From assembly GCA_028274465.1 (NCBI GenBank), contig CM051455.1:56934738-56998737 (forward strand): a stretch of 64,000 bases of DNA, read 5' to 3'. Shown here piece by piece: positions 34,620 to 46,252 of the stretch. The position numbers were made by a program, and so were the translations under genes. The notes beneath the pieces are model-generated. The model saw only the letters and a list, made by a program, of their open reading frames with translations. It was not told the origin of the DNA and searched no databases. The stretch is from Plantago ovata. Lineage: Eukaryota > Streptophyta > Magnoliopsida > Lamiales > Plantaginaceae. How positions within the stretch are numbered: position 1 is the stretch's first letter; every line of letters starts with the position of its first letter.

Positions 34620-35876
34620 TGATGAACGTGTCAAGGTCAATCAAATATATTTGTAATTTAGCCAAAGGCAATCCACAACTACAACGAAAACCGTAGTGTA
34701 GCAGTAGAATGACTCGAGTGTCGTTCTCTCAGGACTATAACTTGCTTTATCTATTTAAGAGAATATAAACAGCAGGCAGATAGCAATAGGGGGTTTCTAG
34801 AAGATAATGGAGATTGGTGATAGTATGGTCCTTCTTAACATAGTGGGTCGATAATCATGCATAAATTCCTCGGCCTTGCATAGAGATCTTTGAATCAATC
34901 TAGTGTCCTGTTGCAAGTATTAAGCACTACGAAGATAATTTGGTCTGACTAGTCAATCACGATTGTCCTAATGTGTTCCGTAATTATTCAACACTACGAA
35001 GATAATTGGTCTGATGGTCGACTAGTGTCCAATTGTGCATAACAATCAATACAACATACGAGAATTTTGGTTACAACTGATCAACGAAATAAAGCAATGA
35101 CACGGAGTATAATGCGCGATATAGCCATTAGCATGATTATCTTCCCTTCGCTAAGAATTCACATACTACCACCAACGATAAGTTTAGCTACTCATAATAG
35201 GCATGCAATCAACAGAAATCATAGAAGAAAACATGTTGAAAGTATATAAAATAAGTAGAATAAAACTGTAAGATACAAAGTTACCGAAGTTTGTCAATCT
35301 CCGGATGATTGCGGTCCTACGAGCTCCAAACTGCTATGAAAAAGTATCCCCTAAGCTACGGAACTCCCAGGACAGGCCCCGGGAAGTTCCTACCTAAAAC
35401 TATAGAGAGAGGTGAGAAAGTAGGTCTGGAAAGATATGATTTTCGGAGAGAAAACTGAGCACTATATATAGGCCCCGAATAAACTCTGGGGCGGTTCGCC
35501 GCAGGTTGGGGCGGTTCGCCCCCCGTCTTTTCGCGGAATTCCGCGTTTTCGACGCGGATTTGGATTTCTTCACATTTTCGGACTCGGTTTCTGACTTCTA
35601 GTGGTCTTCTAACCTCCAGATTCGACCCCTAGACTCCAAATCCTATCCGGAAACCTTCAGATACTCCAAATAGGCTTCTGGAACACCAATTCCTTGTCAA
35701 CTTCAATATAATTGCCCAGAAATCCCCGAATTTCAACCAAAACCTGTAAAATAAAATCTAAAGGGAAACGTGACACTATTCTAATAAAATGTACTAAAAT
35801 ATAGCTAAATTAACATAGAGGATAGCTAAAATAGGTGAAAAAGACTCGAATGAAAGTGTAAAATACACATTCATCA
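34620..35876 (-). repeat. 5' LTR of gypsy element 2
   Basis: A 1,257-bp LTR, TGATGAACG...ATTCATCA on the + strand. TATA CTATATATAG is at 35,462-35,471 and palindromes are at 35,488-35,502 and 35,508-35,522. Confidence 0.93.
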
Positions 35877-35929
35877 AAAAGAAAAGAAAAATAATAAAAA
35901 TAATTTAAAAACTGATCTTGTTCTTCTCT

Positions 35930-36150
35930 AGCTCCGGTACCGGGAAATATTTTCCGGTACCGGAGAGCCGAAGCTCCGGCCAGAGCTTGCAAAGCTCCAG
36001 ATCGGAGCTTTGTTGGAGCTTATAAAGCTCCAGATCAGAGCTGTGTAAGCTCCGATCCGGAGCTCTGCAAGCTCCGGCCAGGAGCTTGCACAGTCCGATC
36101 AGAGCTGCGTAAGGTCCTTGTCGGAGCTGCACAACTCCGGTACTGGAATA
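35930..36150. repeat. GGAGCT/AGCTCC palindrome array
   Basis: At least ten units of GCTCCG, GGAGCT and CAGAGCT in both orientations, opened by an inverted repeat with 11-base arms TCCGGTACCGG / CCGGTACCGGA (35,934-35,966). Same motif type as at 4,425 and 50,578. Confidence 0.8.
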
Positions 36151-36465
36151 ACCGCAGTTAGAGAAGAAGAATAAGTTGTTTAAAAAAAATAAAAGAAAAA
36201 AGAAATTGAAGGAATAAAAAATTTAAAAGAAAAAAGAATTAGAAAAATAAAAAAGAAATAAATAGTTAGGCCATGTTTGGTTTGCACATTTTGTGCTTAT
36301 GACATTTCTGTAAATAATGCACGGTCAACTCTGAAAATGTGATTTTTTGTCTTAAATGTAATTGTGAACGCATAATGAGGTTATTTCTTAGAAGCCTCTT
36401 AATGTGGTCTTTTAATCAATTCCTTTTTTGGAATTCTCACAAAACAAAACAGAGAAAGTAATGAA
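36151..36465. other. AT-rich unassigned repeat sequence
   Basis: A-rich stretch followed by GGCCATGTTTGGTTTGC, a common edge of plant non-autonomous elements. No gene is seen. Confidence 0.4.
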
Positions 36466-36830
36466 ATTTACCCTTCCTTTTCTAAATGCAATTCTCACAA
36501 AACAGAGAAAGTAATGAAATTTACCCTTCCCGAAGATCACAACAGAGATAGTAGTAGCAGCTTAGAAGAAGATGATGAATAAAGAAAAAAAAAAAAAAGG
36601 AAAAGATAAGATAAAAGGATTAAAAGAAAAGGAAAAGGAAAAATAATCTTAAAAAAAGTAATAAATCCCTATTTTGGCACTAAAGCCTTGTTTGGCCGGA
36701 ATTTTTGAAAATTGAATAACGACGAGGTCAAAGTTTTTCCGGACAAAGGGGCTAAATGTAATTGTTGAACTAAGGAGGACAATTTTGTATTTCGAGCTCA
36801 TAACAAGGTAGGTAGATGTAATTTTCCCTA
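36466..36830 (+). mobile_element. TIR element copy A, right part
   Basis: Matches 37,598-37,958 of copy B and ends with GTAGATGTAATTTTCCCT. The segment AACAGAGAAAGTAATGAAAT is present twice (36,448 and 36,501), but once in copy B. Confidence 0.65.
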
Positions 36831-36845
36831 ATAATAATAGTAATA

Positions 36846-37958
36846 AGGGAAATTTACATCTACACCCCTTGTTAGTTTTTTTTTTTTATTACAGGTCTTT
36901 CTCTCTTAGTTTAACAATTACTTGTAGCTCCCTGTTAGTTAAAAATAATTACAATTAGCCCCACGAACTTGACTTTTTGCGAACTAAGAGATGGAAATGA
37001 ATATTTTAACCTCACCGAAATCTCAGATTTTGTGGAGTTCCAAACACCTTAAACTTTTATTTTTTACGCATTTGCTTCTAAGATATTTTATTTTACAAAA
37101 TTAACTTTAAAATATTTCAAATTAACCCACATAAGTTTTATAAATTTCAAAATGAATTGATAATTATTGTAAAAGAAGTCCCAATCAACATTTTATTTCA
37201 AAACAACCACAAAAATAAAAATAAACAAATCCCGTCGGAGCTTTTGCAGCCCGATGAGTTCAACACTACAACATCTGATCGAATTTTATATTTAATTTGT
37301 TGAAATGTTTTTCTAATGATAGAGGAGTCCAAGAAGTATACAATGCCGCAAGAATCGTTCAATTTGATTGGAAAACGAAGTCCCACGAAGCTTTCGAATA
37401 TCTTGAAGTCGTTAATGGAGGATCTGCGAACAAGCGATGGTTCGAGGCAAGGTGGTATGTGTTTCGAAGAATACGTCGCCACGAATCCAACTTTGCAAGA
37501 ATCACTCTATTTCGTTGAGAAACGAAGTTATGGAGATCTTCCGAAGTTCAGCCCGGAGCTTTTGGCCGAGAAACTAAGTTGGGTCTTCTTATTAATTTAC
37601 CCTTCCTTTTCTAAATGCAATTCTCACAAAACAGAGAAAGTAATGAAATTTACCCTTCCCGAAGATCACAACAGAGATAGTAGTAGCAGCTTAGAAGAAG
37701 AAGATGAATAAAGAAAGAAAGAAAAGGAAACGATAAAAGAAAAGGATTAAAAGAAAACGAAAAGGAAAAATAATTTTAAAAAAAGTAATAAATTCCTATT
37801 TTGGCACTAAGGCCTTGTTTGGCCGGAGTTTTTTTGAAAATTGAATAACGACGAGGTCAAAGTTTTTCCGGACAAAGGGGCTAAATATAATTGTTGAACT
37901 AAGGAGGACAATTCTATATTTCGAGCTCATAACAAGGTAGGTAGATGTAATTTTCCCT
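36846..37958 (+). mobile_element. TIR element copy B, uninterrupted
   Basis: A 1.1-kb element with inverted ends AGGGAAATTTACATCTAC and GTAGATGTAATTTTCCCT. It lies directly after copy A in the same orientation. The interior includes TTGTTTGGCCGGA and the small ORF at 37,316. The flanks are AT-rich and the target duplication cannot be fixed. Superfamily not determined. Confidence 0.65.
37316..37711 (+). other. Small ORF inside TIR element copy B
   Basis: 131 codons, beginning MIEESKKYTMPQESFNLIGK. The first 93 align with copy A at 26,592. The rest comes from the A-rich right part of the element and is probably chance. No known domain. Confidence 0.3.
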
Positions 37959-37962
37959 AATA

Positions 37963-38357
37963 ACAATCTTGTGCGCGATACTTTGGTTGATATCTGCTCA
38001 AAGGTTGGTGTTGCGGTGCGGAAAGAGGTCCCTATGGGGTTCCTCTCCGATGATGGGCGGGACCTTCACCCAGCATATCTGTTGTTGTACAATTGGTCCC
38101 AAGGCAAAGACGCTTGTTTGGATGTCACGGGTGTCTCTCCTTTTGCTGGTGGTGGATTGGATTCTTAGGCTCCTGGAGCTGCTTTGCAGACTGTCGTTCA
38201 AAATAAGAAGCGGAAGTATTCTTCTAAGTGTGCAGAGCACGGCTACTCGTTCATCCCTTTTGCCTTCTCTACTTTTGGGGAGCTCGACGAGGAAGCCTTG
38301 GTTACTCTTTCGCGCCTCAAGCGCTTATTTGTTAGTCACTCCAATAAGCCTGAGTAG
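37963..38357 (+). pseudogene. Reverse-transcriptase-associated C-terminal domain fragment
   Basis: Conceptual translation gives VRDTLVDICSKVGVAVRKEV, then LLLYNWSQGKDACLDVTGVS and CAEHGYSFIPFAFSTFGELD. I recall this segment as the C-terminal part of plant 'reverse transcriptase domain' predicted proteins (LNLVRDTLVDIC and FLPFSFSSLGEL types). It is a broken 5'-truncated piece and no reverse transcriptase core is present. It starts right at the edge of TIR copy B. The attribution is from memory of the family. Confidence 0.5.
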
Positions 38358-39346
38358 CTCCATGTATGCTTGAGATTCCATTCATAGGTTTTTCCCACTG
38401 AGTTTTTCTATGGATGGGTTTTAACAAGGCCTGCGGCTGCAACCAGGATTAACTTTTCCTGGGTTTAGAGTTGTTTGTGTTTATTTTAGTTGGCTTTCAG
38501 TCCACCTATGGACTTTTACGTTGTTGTTGCTACTCTTTGTACGTTTCAATTCTTTTTTTTTAATATACATGCTCGATTCAATAATTTTTTTTGACTTCAA
38601 TGATATTGTATGATTCGTTATGCATGTTATTGATGATACGTGTCTACAAACGGTGTGAAAGCCTACGCCTATCACTTGCTAACATATGAATAAACCATAT
38701 TAATATGCCTACTACCTACTATCAACCGCTTATCTATATATTTGAATCTCGTAGGATTTATCTCTAGCGTTGTTATTGCATGTTTACTATTGCAACTACA
38801 TTATTCTCCATATTATTATCACAACTATTTGCATTTCGATTGAGTTAAGTAGAAGTAAGTTAGTCATAGCTTAGTTAAATCCTTAGAGACCGATACTCGA
38901 GTTAGCTTGCCATTACACTAAGTTTTGTGCGATATAGAATTAGCTTGGCATTCTATAAATATTATTTGATGTTTGATTAACGCGACACTTTTCACTCATC
39001 ATATATTTGTTTGACACACACACACACATGGGAAATGTATTCAGGTTGCAACTAATAGAAATGGAAATCTGCACAATTCAGTAATGGGAAGATGGATCAA
39101 ATAGAATAATATACTTTTGGGTCAGTTACCTAGCTATCAATACTTTATGTATCATTCATTTACTAATTAAACACTAGCACAAATTTCTTACTAGTTGATA
39201 CAATATTGCATATGAAATGACATTGATGTCCTTGCTACCTACCATTTTGTTACTTATTCAAATTTGTTTGCTAATTGATGAACAAGTCTCAAATCTGCAG
39301 AGAATATCACAAAGACTTATTCATCAAGAAAGAAGATTTGTTCCCG
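38358..39346. other. Unassigned AT-rich sequence
   Basis: The first 150 bases could be the untranslated tail of the fragment upstream. An (AC)n run lies at 39,016-39,028. No gene is seen. Confidence 0.4.
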
Positions 39347-39509
39347 TAGTGCTGGCAATTTGATGGTTTGGTTATAAGGATAAGAAAGGTTAGCAAGTGG
39401 ATTTGAGTTAATAAGGTTCAAACTCATTCATCACCCACTTGAAATGGATTCTAATTAAGTGGTTGATAATGTATATGGATGGATAAGGTTCCACCACCTT
39501 CTCAAATGC

Positions 39510-39660
39510 ATCTGTTTTTTTTTTCGTTCTTCCAAACTTCAGTTTTTTTGCGTTGTTCTTCATTGACGTTCTGTTCGTTGTAACATTTGCTGAGCTTTAA
39601 GCTCATTGATGATGATTTAATTAATAAAGACCATTTTTATTCTCAAAAAGAAAAAAAATT
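39510..39660 (+). repeat. Possible LINE 3' tail
   Basis: T-rich then AATAAAG and an A-rich end (AAAAAGAAAAAAAA at 39,645-39,659), as in plant LINE 3' ends. No coding part and no clear target duplication. Confidence 0.3.
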
Positions 39661-40138
39661 CAAACTATCCTATTTAATATATTTTTTCATTCTTTTTTTT
39701 TCATCTTTTTTTTCTCCTCCTCTTTAATATGTTACTTATAAACTTTAATTTATAGAATTAGTAGAAGAGAAGGGATCAAAATGTTAACTTTATTTTTAGA
39801 GTTAACTTGGATATACTATACATATACATTTGAAGCAGACCTTCAATTAACATGACAAATTATGAACTGAAAGAACATGATACAACTTACGAATATCTGA
39901 CCAAATTTTGATGTCTGATAATATTCGAAATTGATAATAGCTGTTGCAATTATCCAGTACTTATGCAAGAAAATATCAGTTGAATCATTACAAAATCTGA
40001 AGAACAATATATCATCGATTAGAAGACATCGGAATGTTGTTTATCCCAAACTCATACGACACAAGCACATGGCATACTTTACTTTAGCATTCAAATAAAC
40101 TTCAGAACTTCTCATTATGAGTCTGAGATGGAAAATAC

Positions 40139-40291
40139 TTACCTAGACCAGGTCTATATTTAATATTGTAGACCATGTGGTTAGAAATGATCCACGTCAA
40201 CAATTATTATGGGTCACACTTAATTAATGTGTATTGTGGATCAATTCTAACCACAAGGTCCATGGATGAGTCCTAGACATGGTCTAGGTAA
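40139..40291. mobile_element. Small palindromic MITE
   Basis: A 153-bp sequence whose halves are inverted: TTACCTAGACCAGGTCTA at the left and TAGACATGGTCTAGGTAA at the right. The match continues inward (GGTTAGAA.TGATCCAC against GTGGATCAATTCTAACC). No clear target duplication. Confidence 0.65.
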
Positions 40292-40318
40292 TAATTTTCC
40301 GTCTGAGATCATCAGGAC

Positions 40319-42838
40319 TGTAACGGTACCGGTTTTTAAATAAAATCTTTTCTTGAAAAAGGAAATTCGAAAATGCTTTATTAACAACGGTCGGCAATAA
40401 ATGCCCAAAATAAACTTTGACGCTAACAATAACAAACAATATTCAATGACAACTCTAGTTCAAAAAAACAACGAATGAAGACAAAAAAAGTGTTCTTCTT
40501 ATTTTGAAAAGAACCCCGTGACACCCCAGACCCTTCTCTCAGTCGCTGGCTTCCTAGTCACGCACAACCTCAGCAGCATCTGGAAGGAAGGAAATTTTGG
40601 AAAACACAAGAGTGTGAGATAAAGGATCTCAGTGAGGTTCTAAGTTAAACAGAAAGTAAAACAGTTTTAAAACAAAATCCTTTTCAGAAAACGAGCAAAC
40701 AGCACAGAACACGTATAACAGATTAACAGAACAGATACGTTGTAGACCGTTGGTGCAGCCCGCCTTATTGCTCCTACTCCCAGAATGCCCTTATAACTCC
40801 CTCCAGAGGATGCATAACTCCGGATAGAAACAGAAACCCCCGTGTACTTTGGGGAAACAGATCCTACGACCCTAATAGACCTCAGCGACTTCTGCCTCGC
40901 GCCTAAAAGGGAATAGACTAGGCCACGATCAAGCAAACCCGATAGTCCTCTACTACCCAAGCCCACCTAACCATAACCTAATCGACCGGTCACACAGAAA
41001 CAGAACAGATACAGAGTAACAGATACAGACAATTAACACCGAGAGGTGTTCCTGCAGAAAGGTCAGTACAGAACAGAGTAGCAATAACAGAAATCCAAAA
41101 GTCATACTTAGGACTTATACTTTTACGCGGAAGCATACAATATACAGTAGATAGTAATAGACACAACGAGTCACATAGCCTTCCAGTTTTTCGCAAATAA
41201 TGGTTTAGGGGTGAACACTCACCTTAGCTTACGAGCAAACGACCTTCAACAAGAAATGAGCTTACGGGTTTGCGGACAACGGAGAACCTAACAAGAAAGT
41301 ACTAGCACAATTTAGAAGTCGAACGGACGGAAGGAAAAAGGTTGAAAAAGGAATGGTAAAGTCGGGGTTCGAACTCGGGACCTCTAAGTTAGTCACACAA
41401 AGACCTACCAACTAAGCTAGCAAGTCAAGCCTTTTCTAACTTACAAAACCAGAAACTAAGTTTAAAACATTTTCAGAAACTCTTTCGATTTTCAGATTCT
41501 GGAAATTACCAAAATACCCTTTTCGAAACCGACAGAATAAACAAACCAGAAGTTCCAACACTTAACAGTCTTCTCAAAACAACAAGGTTTACGGTACAAG
41601 CCTACTGTCAGTCAACTACGGTCAAAAGTAAAACTGCAAAAGGTCCTTTAGGTTTTAAAGTTTCCCAAATCAGTCCACAAAGAATCCAAAACATAACATC
41701 AAGGTCCAAAAAATCCTTTCGAGGTCAAACAGGAAATCAAAGTCAATATTCGAGGTCAAAAGTCACAAGTCCAGCAAACAGTAACTAAACTAACAACTAA
41801 CGATTCCTAAGTCCCGGTTCTCGGTTCGAAATAAACAACACAGTCAGATCGTTCAAGGGCAAAACCGTCCAAGGGTAAAATAGTCCAAGTCAAAAAGTCA
41901 AACAGAAAACGAAACTCGAACCAAACGAACAGTAAGGGATTCGAGATTTACCTTCGAATCGAAATACAAGGTTGAACAAATCTGCAATTGAATAATCGAA
42001 AAGAAAAAGGGAATTAAACCAAGATTCGAATCGAAATCGAAATTGAAATCCAAACCGGTCAAGGAAGGGATGGCTTACTGAGTTGGACCGGAACAGACAG
42101 AACCGACCAGATCGGACGAAACCGGCCAGGCGAATCGAATCGGCGCCAGACCGGAGGTGAGACGGCGACGACACGGCAGCACGAAACGGAGGTCGCGTGA
42201 GACAAACGGCGCGGACGGACAGGCCACGAACGGATCGACGCGGCGGCACGGCAAACGGCGCGGATCGAACGGACACGGCGGCGCGGGCGAGCGGATCAGA
42301 CAGACACGGCGGCGACGGAACAGAATAGATCGATCGATCTTGGCGGCGCGCTAAACGGTGCGGCGGAGCAGAAAACAGACAGCGGCGGCGGAGGCGGCGA
42401 CTGACCGGAGCGGAGCGGCGGCCGGTGGTGATGAATTGAGATGATGGTGATGATTGATGAAGATGATGGTGAGCGTGAGAGGGAGAGAGAGAGAAAGGAG
42501 CAAATTTTCTTTCTTCTTTCTTTCTTACTGATGGAGAAAAACGGCTGAAGTGAGATGGGAGGGAATGGAGGAATCTGATTAGGGTTAGGGTTTAAGTGAG
42601 AGTTGGGCCGGTCAAATGGGCCTTTGACTGTCTCAAGAATTGGGCCAAAAGCTAGCAGATCAGATAGTCTAACTTGATCCAAACGAAACGAAACGAAACG
42701 AACTAACTTACGCGAAAACAATTAATTAATTACCGAATAAATAATTTACTCTGGTAATTAATTAACTAAAATAAATAATTAAATAATAATATAATAATTA
42801 AATAATTAAATAAATAATAAAAAAAACGGGGTGTTACA
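40319..42838 (-). mobile_element. 2.5-kb solo LTR
   Basis: Runs TGTAACGGTACC...GGTGTTACA, with inverted ends TGTAAC/GTTACA and the target duplication AGGAC (40,314-40,318 and 42,839-42,843). On the - strand it begins TGTAACACCCCG, a start common in plant LTR elements. No internal coding region remains. It has a GC-rich segment (42,100-42,420) followed by a CT-rich segment, and a tRNA-like pol III promoter pair (41,364-41,419). Superfamily is probably gypsy, by resemblance. Confidence 0.8.
41364..41419 (-). promoter_or_regulatory. tRNA-like A and B boxes in the solo LTR
   Basis: On the - strand TAGCTTAGTTGG (41,408-41,419) matches the A box and GAGTTCGAACCCC (41,364-41,376) matches the B box, at tRNA-like spacing. 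The folded sequence is not a clean tRNA. It may be an embedded SINE or tRNA relic. Confidence 0.55.
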
Positions 42839-42843
42839 AGGAC

Positions 42844-43382
42844 CTAATCCAAAAGAATTAAAGAAAAATTCATGGTCAACAATCCAAAATGTTAAAAAAA
42901 TTCATACTACAGTCTTTATACATTTAAAATCATCACCACTGCTATGTTAATGCAGATTGGTAGAGAGAAGATGACAGTTTCATGTCCAAAAATACCGTCC
43001 ATCATAGTATGTTCGTGCATAAAAAGGGAAGCGAACAAGTTTACAATGCAAAAATAGATGACTATTCAGTTACTGACATCATACAAGCAAGAAGATATCT
43101 AAAGAAATATAGAAAATATCTTCCATACTTAGATTGCACTATAATGCAAGATATCTAAACAAGTTGAAATTTGCTAAAATTTAAAATTCACTTTGACGCT
43201 AATTGCCAGATATATTTAGTTGAGCTAGCAACGGAGCAAAATCATCAACAAAATCAGCTTCTTCTATTGAATTCTACTAATGCATTAGAGAAAGAAAAGC
43301 ACCAATTATCATAATTACATATCTTATTTTATAAATGTAAAAAATGCATCATTGAAAAAGAAATATAATCTGAAATATACCT
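42844..43382. other. AT-rich hAT 3' region
   Basis: Between the solo LTR and the hAT C-terminal coding piece. No gene is seen. Confidence 0.4.
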
Positions 43383-44050
43383 TCAACTCCAGATAATCAG
43401 TCTCTGGTGCACAGAAAGAGCCTCCGCTGTATCAGGTAAGAGGGAACTACATAATTTCCCAATAACACGCCCTCCAATGTTAAACGTTGATTCCGATGCA
43501 ACTGATGTGATGGGAATGCTCAATATATCTTTCGCCATAGAAGAAAGAACTGTATCTTTGTCATTACTTTGAATGTTTTTTTCCAATACCCTAATATATC
43601 AAGCGTTCATGTTGGACTTGATCATGGTTCCTCAAGATAATATCGAGTTCTGAGTAATAATTTATGCTCGTCGCATTTTCCTCAATCTCAAACAATGTTA
43701 TATCATTCGCCTCACTATCCATATTATTCGCATACACCCCAACAGTGGGGAAGATAACTGAGCAAAAGATGACGCCGCACATTATCATCAAATAACAACT
43801 TAAAGTTCATGCCAATGTTACTAACTAGAGCAAAAGATACTTCAGGGGGTAGAGCTTATTAAATATACGTTCTAAATAACACAATTTAAATCTTGGATAA
43901 AAAATTAGGGCAAAGCTTAACATCAAGCAGTAGTTTTCCAAATACTTATTGAACTTCTCCCTCATTTCCCTTCCCATCGTCTGAATTTCAAGATCAACAC
44001 TAAGCATCGTGTTACTTATCAAACTTTCTATTTTCCATATACCATGAAAA
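43383..44050 (-). pseudogene. hAT transposase C-terminal part with dimerisation domain
   Basis: On the - strand: MREKFNKYLENYCLMLSFAL with YPRFKL (the conserved DPRFKL region), then the hAT dimerisation domain (LSSMAKDILSIPITSVASES, TFNIGGRVIG). The frame changes between the pieces near 43,820 and 43,590. The RNase-H-like core that should precede it is missing. Together with 48,031-48,502 it marks one dead hAT gene. Confidence 0.8.
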
Positions 44051-44562
44051 TATATATATGTAAGTAAATATGGTCAGAATCACCCCTATGAATAACGTGA
44101 ATAACGTCATGGCCATATAATTAATTTGTTCTCTAAATTGTTTTTGTCATCTCATAGAAAACCAAAAAAGAAAAATCATGTAACAGGTGAATATCAAAAG
44201 GAAAAACACTTCATCTTAGCTAATTGAATAACAAACTCAGCTAACTATATTAGCAACAACAGAGCCGTACCAACTGATTAACATGTTTCAACTTTCATGC
44301 ACATATTTTTCAAGGTTCTACTCCACTTCACCATGCCAATGGTGCATATCCCAAGGACCAATTAAATTACTCTTATATAAGTTACAATTCCACCAACAAA
44401 ACAAATTAAGTCATCAATACTAGACACAACATCGGCTTTATAGTCATTCAGACATCTCATTCAAAAGCAGCAACCACTATTTGCAGATAGGATATGCATA
44501 CATAAAATGCACTAGTAATTCAATTCTGCATCTTCACTGGCATCATCATTATCTTCATCACG

Positions 44563-46252
44563 CTAGGGGTCACTGGATTGCCCTGGCTCAAAAGTAACCT
44601 CTCCCATGCCACTGCCTAAAAAGAGCTGAAAAGCTTCATCTTGTTGCCTTCTTTCCGCCTGCCTCATTTGAGCAAACTGCTCGGCTATCACACGTTGAAA
44701 ATATTGTGGAGTAAGTTTCTCCTTTAACTTATTTATTTCCTCCTCCATTCTTTTTCATTCCTCATCACTCTGTCTTTCTCGAGCCTCATATGTGGACAAC
44801 AACTCCTTCGTCTCTTGAATTAGCGAAACATTAGATAGCATTTCAGCACTTAGTGAACTCTCTCACCACGAAAGAATGGGCGATGCCTTGGAACTGGAAT
44901 GTCATAGTCTTCTGGATCTGCTAAGCAGGGGATACCACATACTTTGCCCTTATTAGGTATTCCAGTAGCCATAATCCATCCTTCAAAACCAAAATGGGGC
45001 CACGTCGAACGATCCTCCCCATACCGCTCTTTGCAATGATCCACATATTTCTCCTATTTGTGAAAATTAAAACAAAACATAAAAATATATTCGGTACAAG
45101 AGTAAGACATGACATAGTAAAAGCATTCATTATAATTTACATAATCATGTCTAGAGGTCTGATCCGCCCATTGGAGCGGGAGATTTGGGTCAACTAATAA
45201 TTCTCCCTTCCCCCGATGCACACGTGTTAGCAAGTAAAGTTGATCTTGTGGAATTTCAGTGCACCCCGTAGCATTTGCCTACAAATTCAATCATTTACAA
45301 ACACATGCTTTGGATGATGGCATGGGTCCATAAACTTTCAACGATTTCATTAATTTCCGGAGACCACCGATACGTATTCTATTCAGAATAAATGAAGAAG
45401 TGAGATATCCATTAAAAACTTAAAATAAACAATGACAAAAAGTTTCAATATAACATACCTTGAAAGCTTTCCAATACCTCTGCTTTTGGTAAATACTAGC
45501 CTTCGTCCAGCAAAAACACTTTTCGTCCAACTCGATTTTTACGTGTCTACCTATAGTTCGGACAATCCGTTTTTTCTATACGAAGCGATGTTTGGTAGGG
45601 TCGACCTCAATTACAATTTTGTCTTTTTCATTAGTTCTCATAGGGTCATCTTTATTCAACCCGCGACCTTGCTTATTTTTCCGGGCAGCTAACCTAACCT
45701 GGGGGCATGATTGTGAGCCTACTAGCTATGATACCCATGTTGTCCTTGAACCAGCTATCAGTGCAGTTAATGGTTCTTGACCTATTGTCATTTCACTTGG
45801 AGGCGGGAACAATTAAGAGATGCTCAAGCTGTAGATGTACTTGAGGTGATAGCCATCGTAGAAGTTATTGTTGGACCGGATGATGCCATTGGAGCTCTTG
45901 ATGGTTGTGTTACTTGTGTTGATGGAGCTGGCTGATGTGCTTTATGAGTTTGTAGCCCTGTGGTAGTGAATGGTGGCTGACGTGTTGTTGGAGCTTCTAC
46001 ACCTATGGTAATGAATGTTGGTTGATGTGTTGTAGGAGTTTGTAGCCCTGTCTCAGCAAATGGTGCCTGATGTATTGTAGGAGTTTACACCCCTGTCACA
46101 TTGAATGGTGGATGATGCATTGTAGGAGTTTCTATCCCACCCTGCAATTGAGTAAAACCAGACGTTTTTTTGGGCCGCTTGGGGTTATAATTGGGACGTA
46201 AACTAGACTCAAGAGCTCCATTACTTGGTGGATTATGAGTTTGGCTAGACAT
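44563..46252 (-). pseudogene. TNP1-like gene of the CACTA remnant
   Basis: Begins MSSQTHNPPSNGALESSLRP at 46,252. A proline/threonine repeat region (46,135-45,880) follows, then the plant En/Spm family domain: TEIPQDQLYLLTRVHRGKGE near 45,250 and RSTWPHFGFEGWIMATG near 45,010-44,960. It ends in a glutamine/glutamate coiled coil (QMRQAERRQQDEAFQLF) near 44,660. Several stops and frame changes are present (for example after FNVTGV near 46,092), so it is dead. It is only distantly similar to the TNP1 at 9,632. Confidence 0.7.
45940..46135 (-). repeat. 63-bp coding repeats in the TNP1-like gene
   Basis: Four units coding TPTTHQPPFTTTG-like peptides at a spacing of 63 bp. They differ by many bases and keep the frame for most of their length. 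Confidence 0.75.

Larger units (their letters stand above)
27062..35876 (-). mobile_element. Gypsy element 2, Athila-like, without pol, complete ends
   Basis: A fossil or near-fossil Ty3/gypsy element of 8.8 kb on the - strand with both LTRs and the target duplication AAAAG (27,057-27,061 and 35,877-35,881). Order: 5' LTR (34,620-35,876), primer site, gag-protease (34,456-32,290), palindrome spacer, second ORF (31,130-29,895), hairpin and purine tracts, 3' LTR. Reverse transcriptase, RNase H and integrase are absent, so it would need help from another element. The LTRs differ at roughly 12-14 of 1,257 positions, about 1%. At a usual plant rate that means less than a million years. Structurally whole at its ends. 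Gag is broken at a few points. Confidence 0.9.

Noticed and set aside
39347-39354. An 8-bp hAT target duplication at this end
   Set aside because: TGTTCCCG on the left and CACTGGAG on the right do not match, so the hAT left end remains tentative.
41364-41419. A functional tRNA gene
   Set aside because: A and B boxes are present but the sequence does not fold into a proper tRNA, and it lies inside an LTR.
42157-42721. Arginine-rich and serine-rich ORFs on both strands in the GC-rich block
   Set aside because: They are products of base composition inside a solo LTR, overlap on opposite strands, and show no domain.
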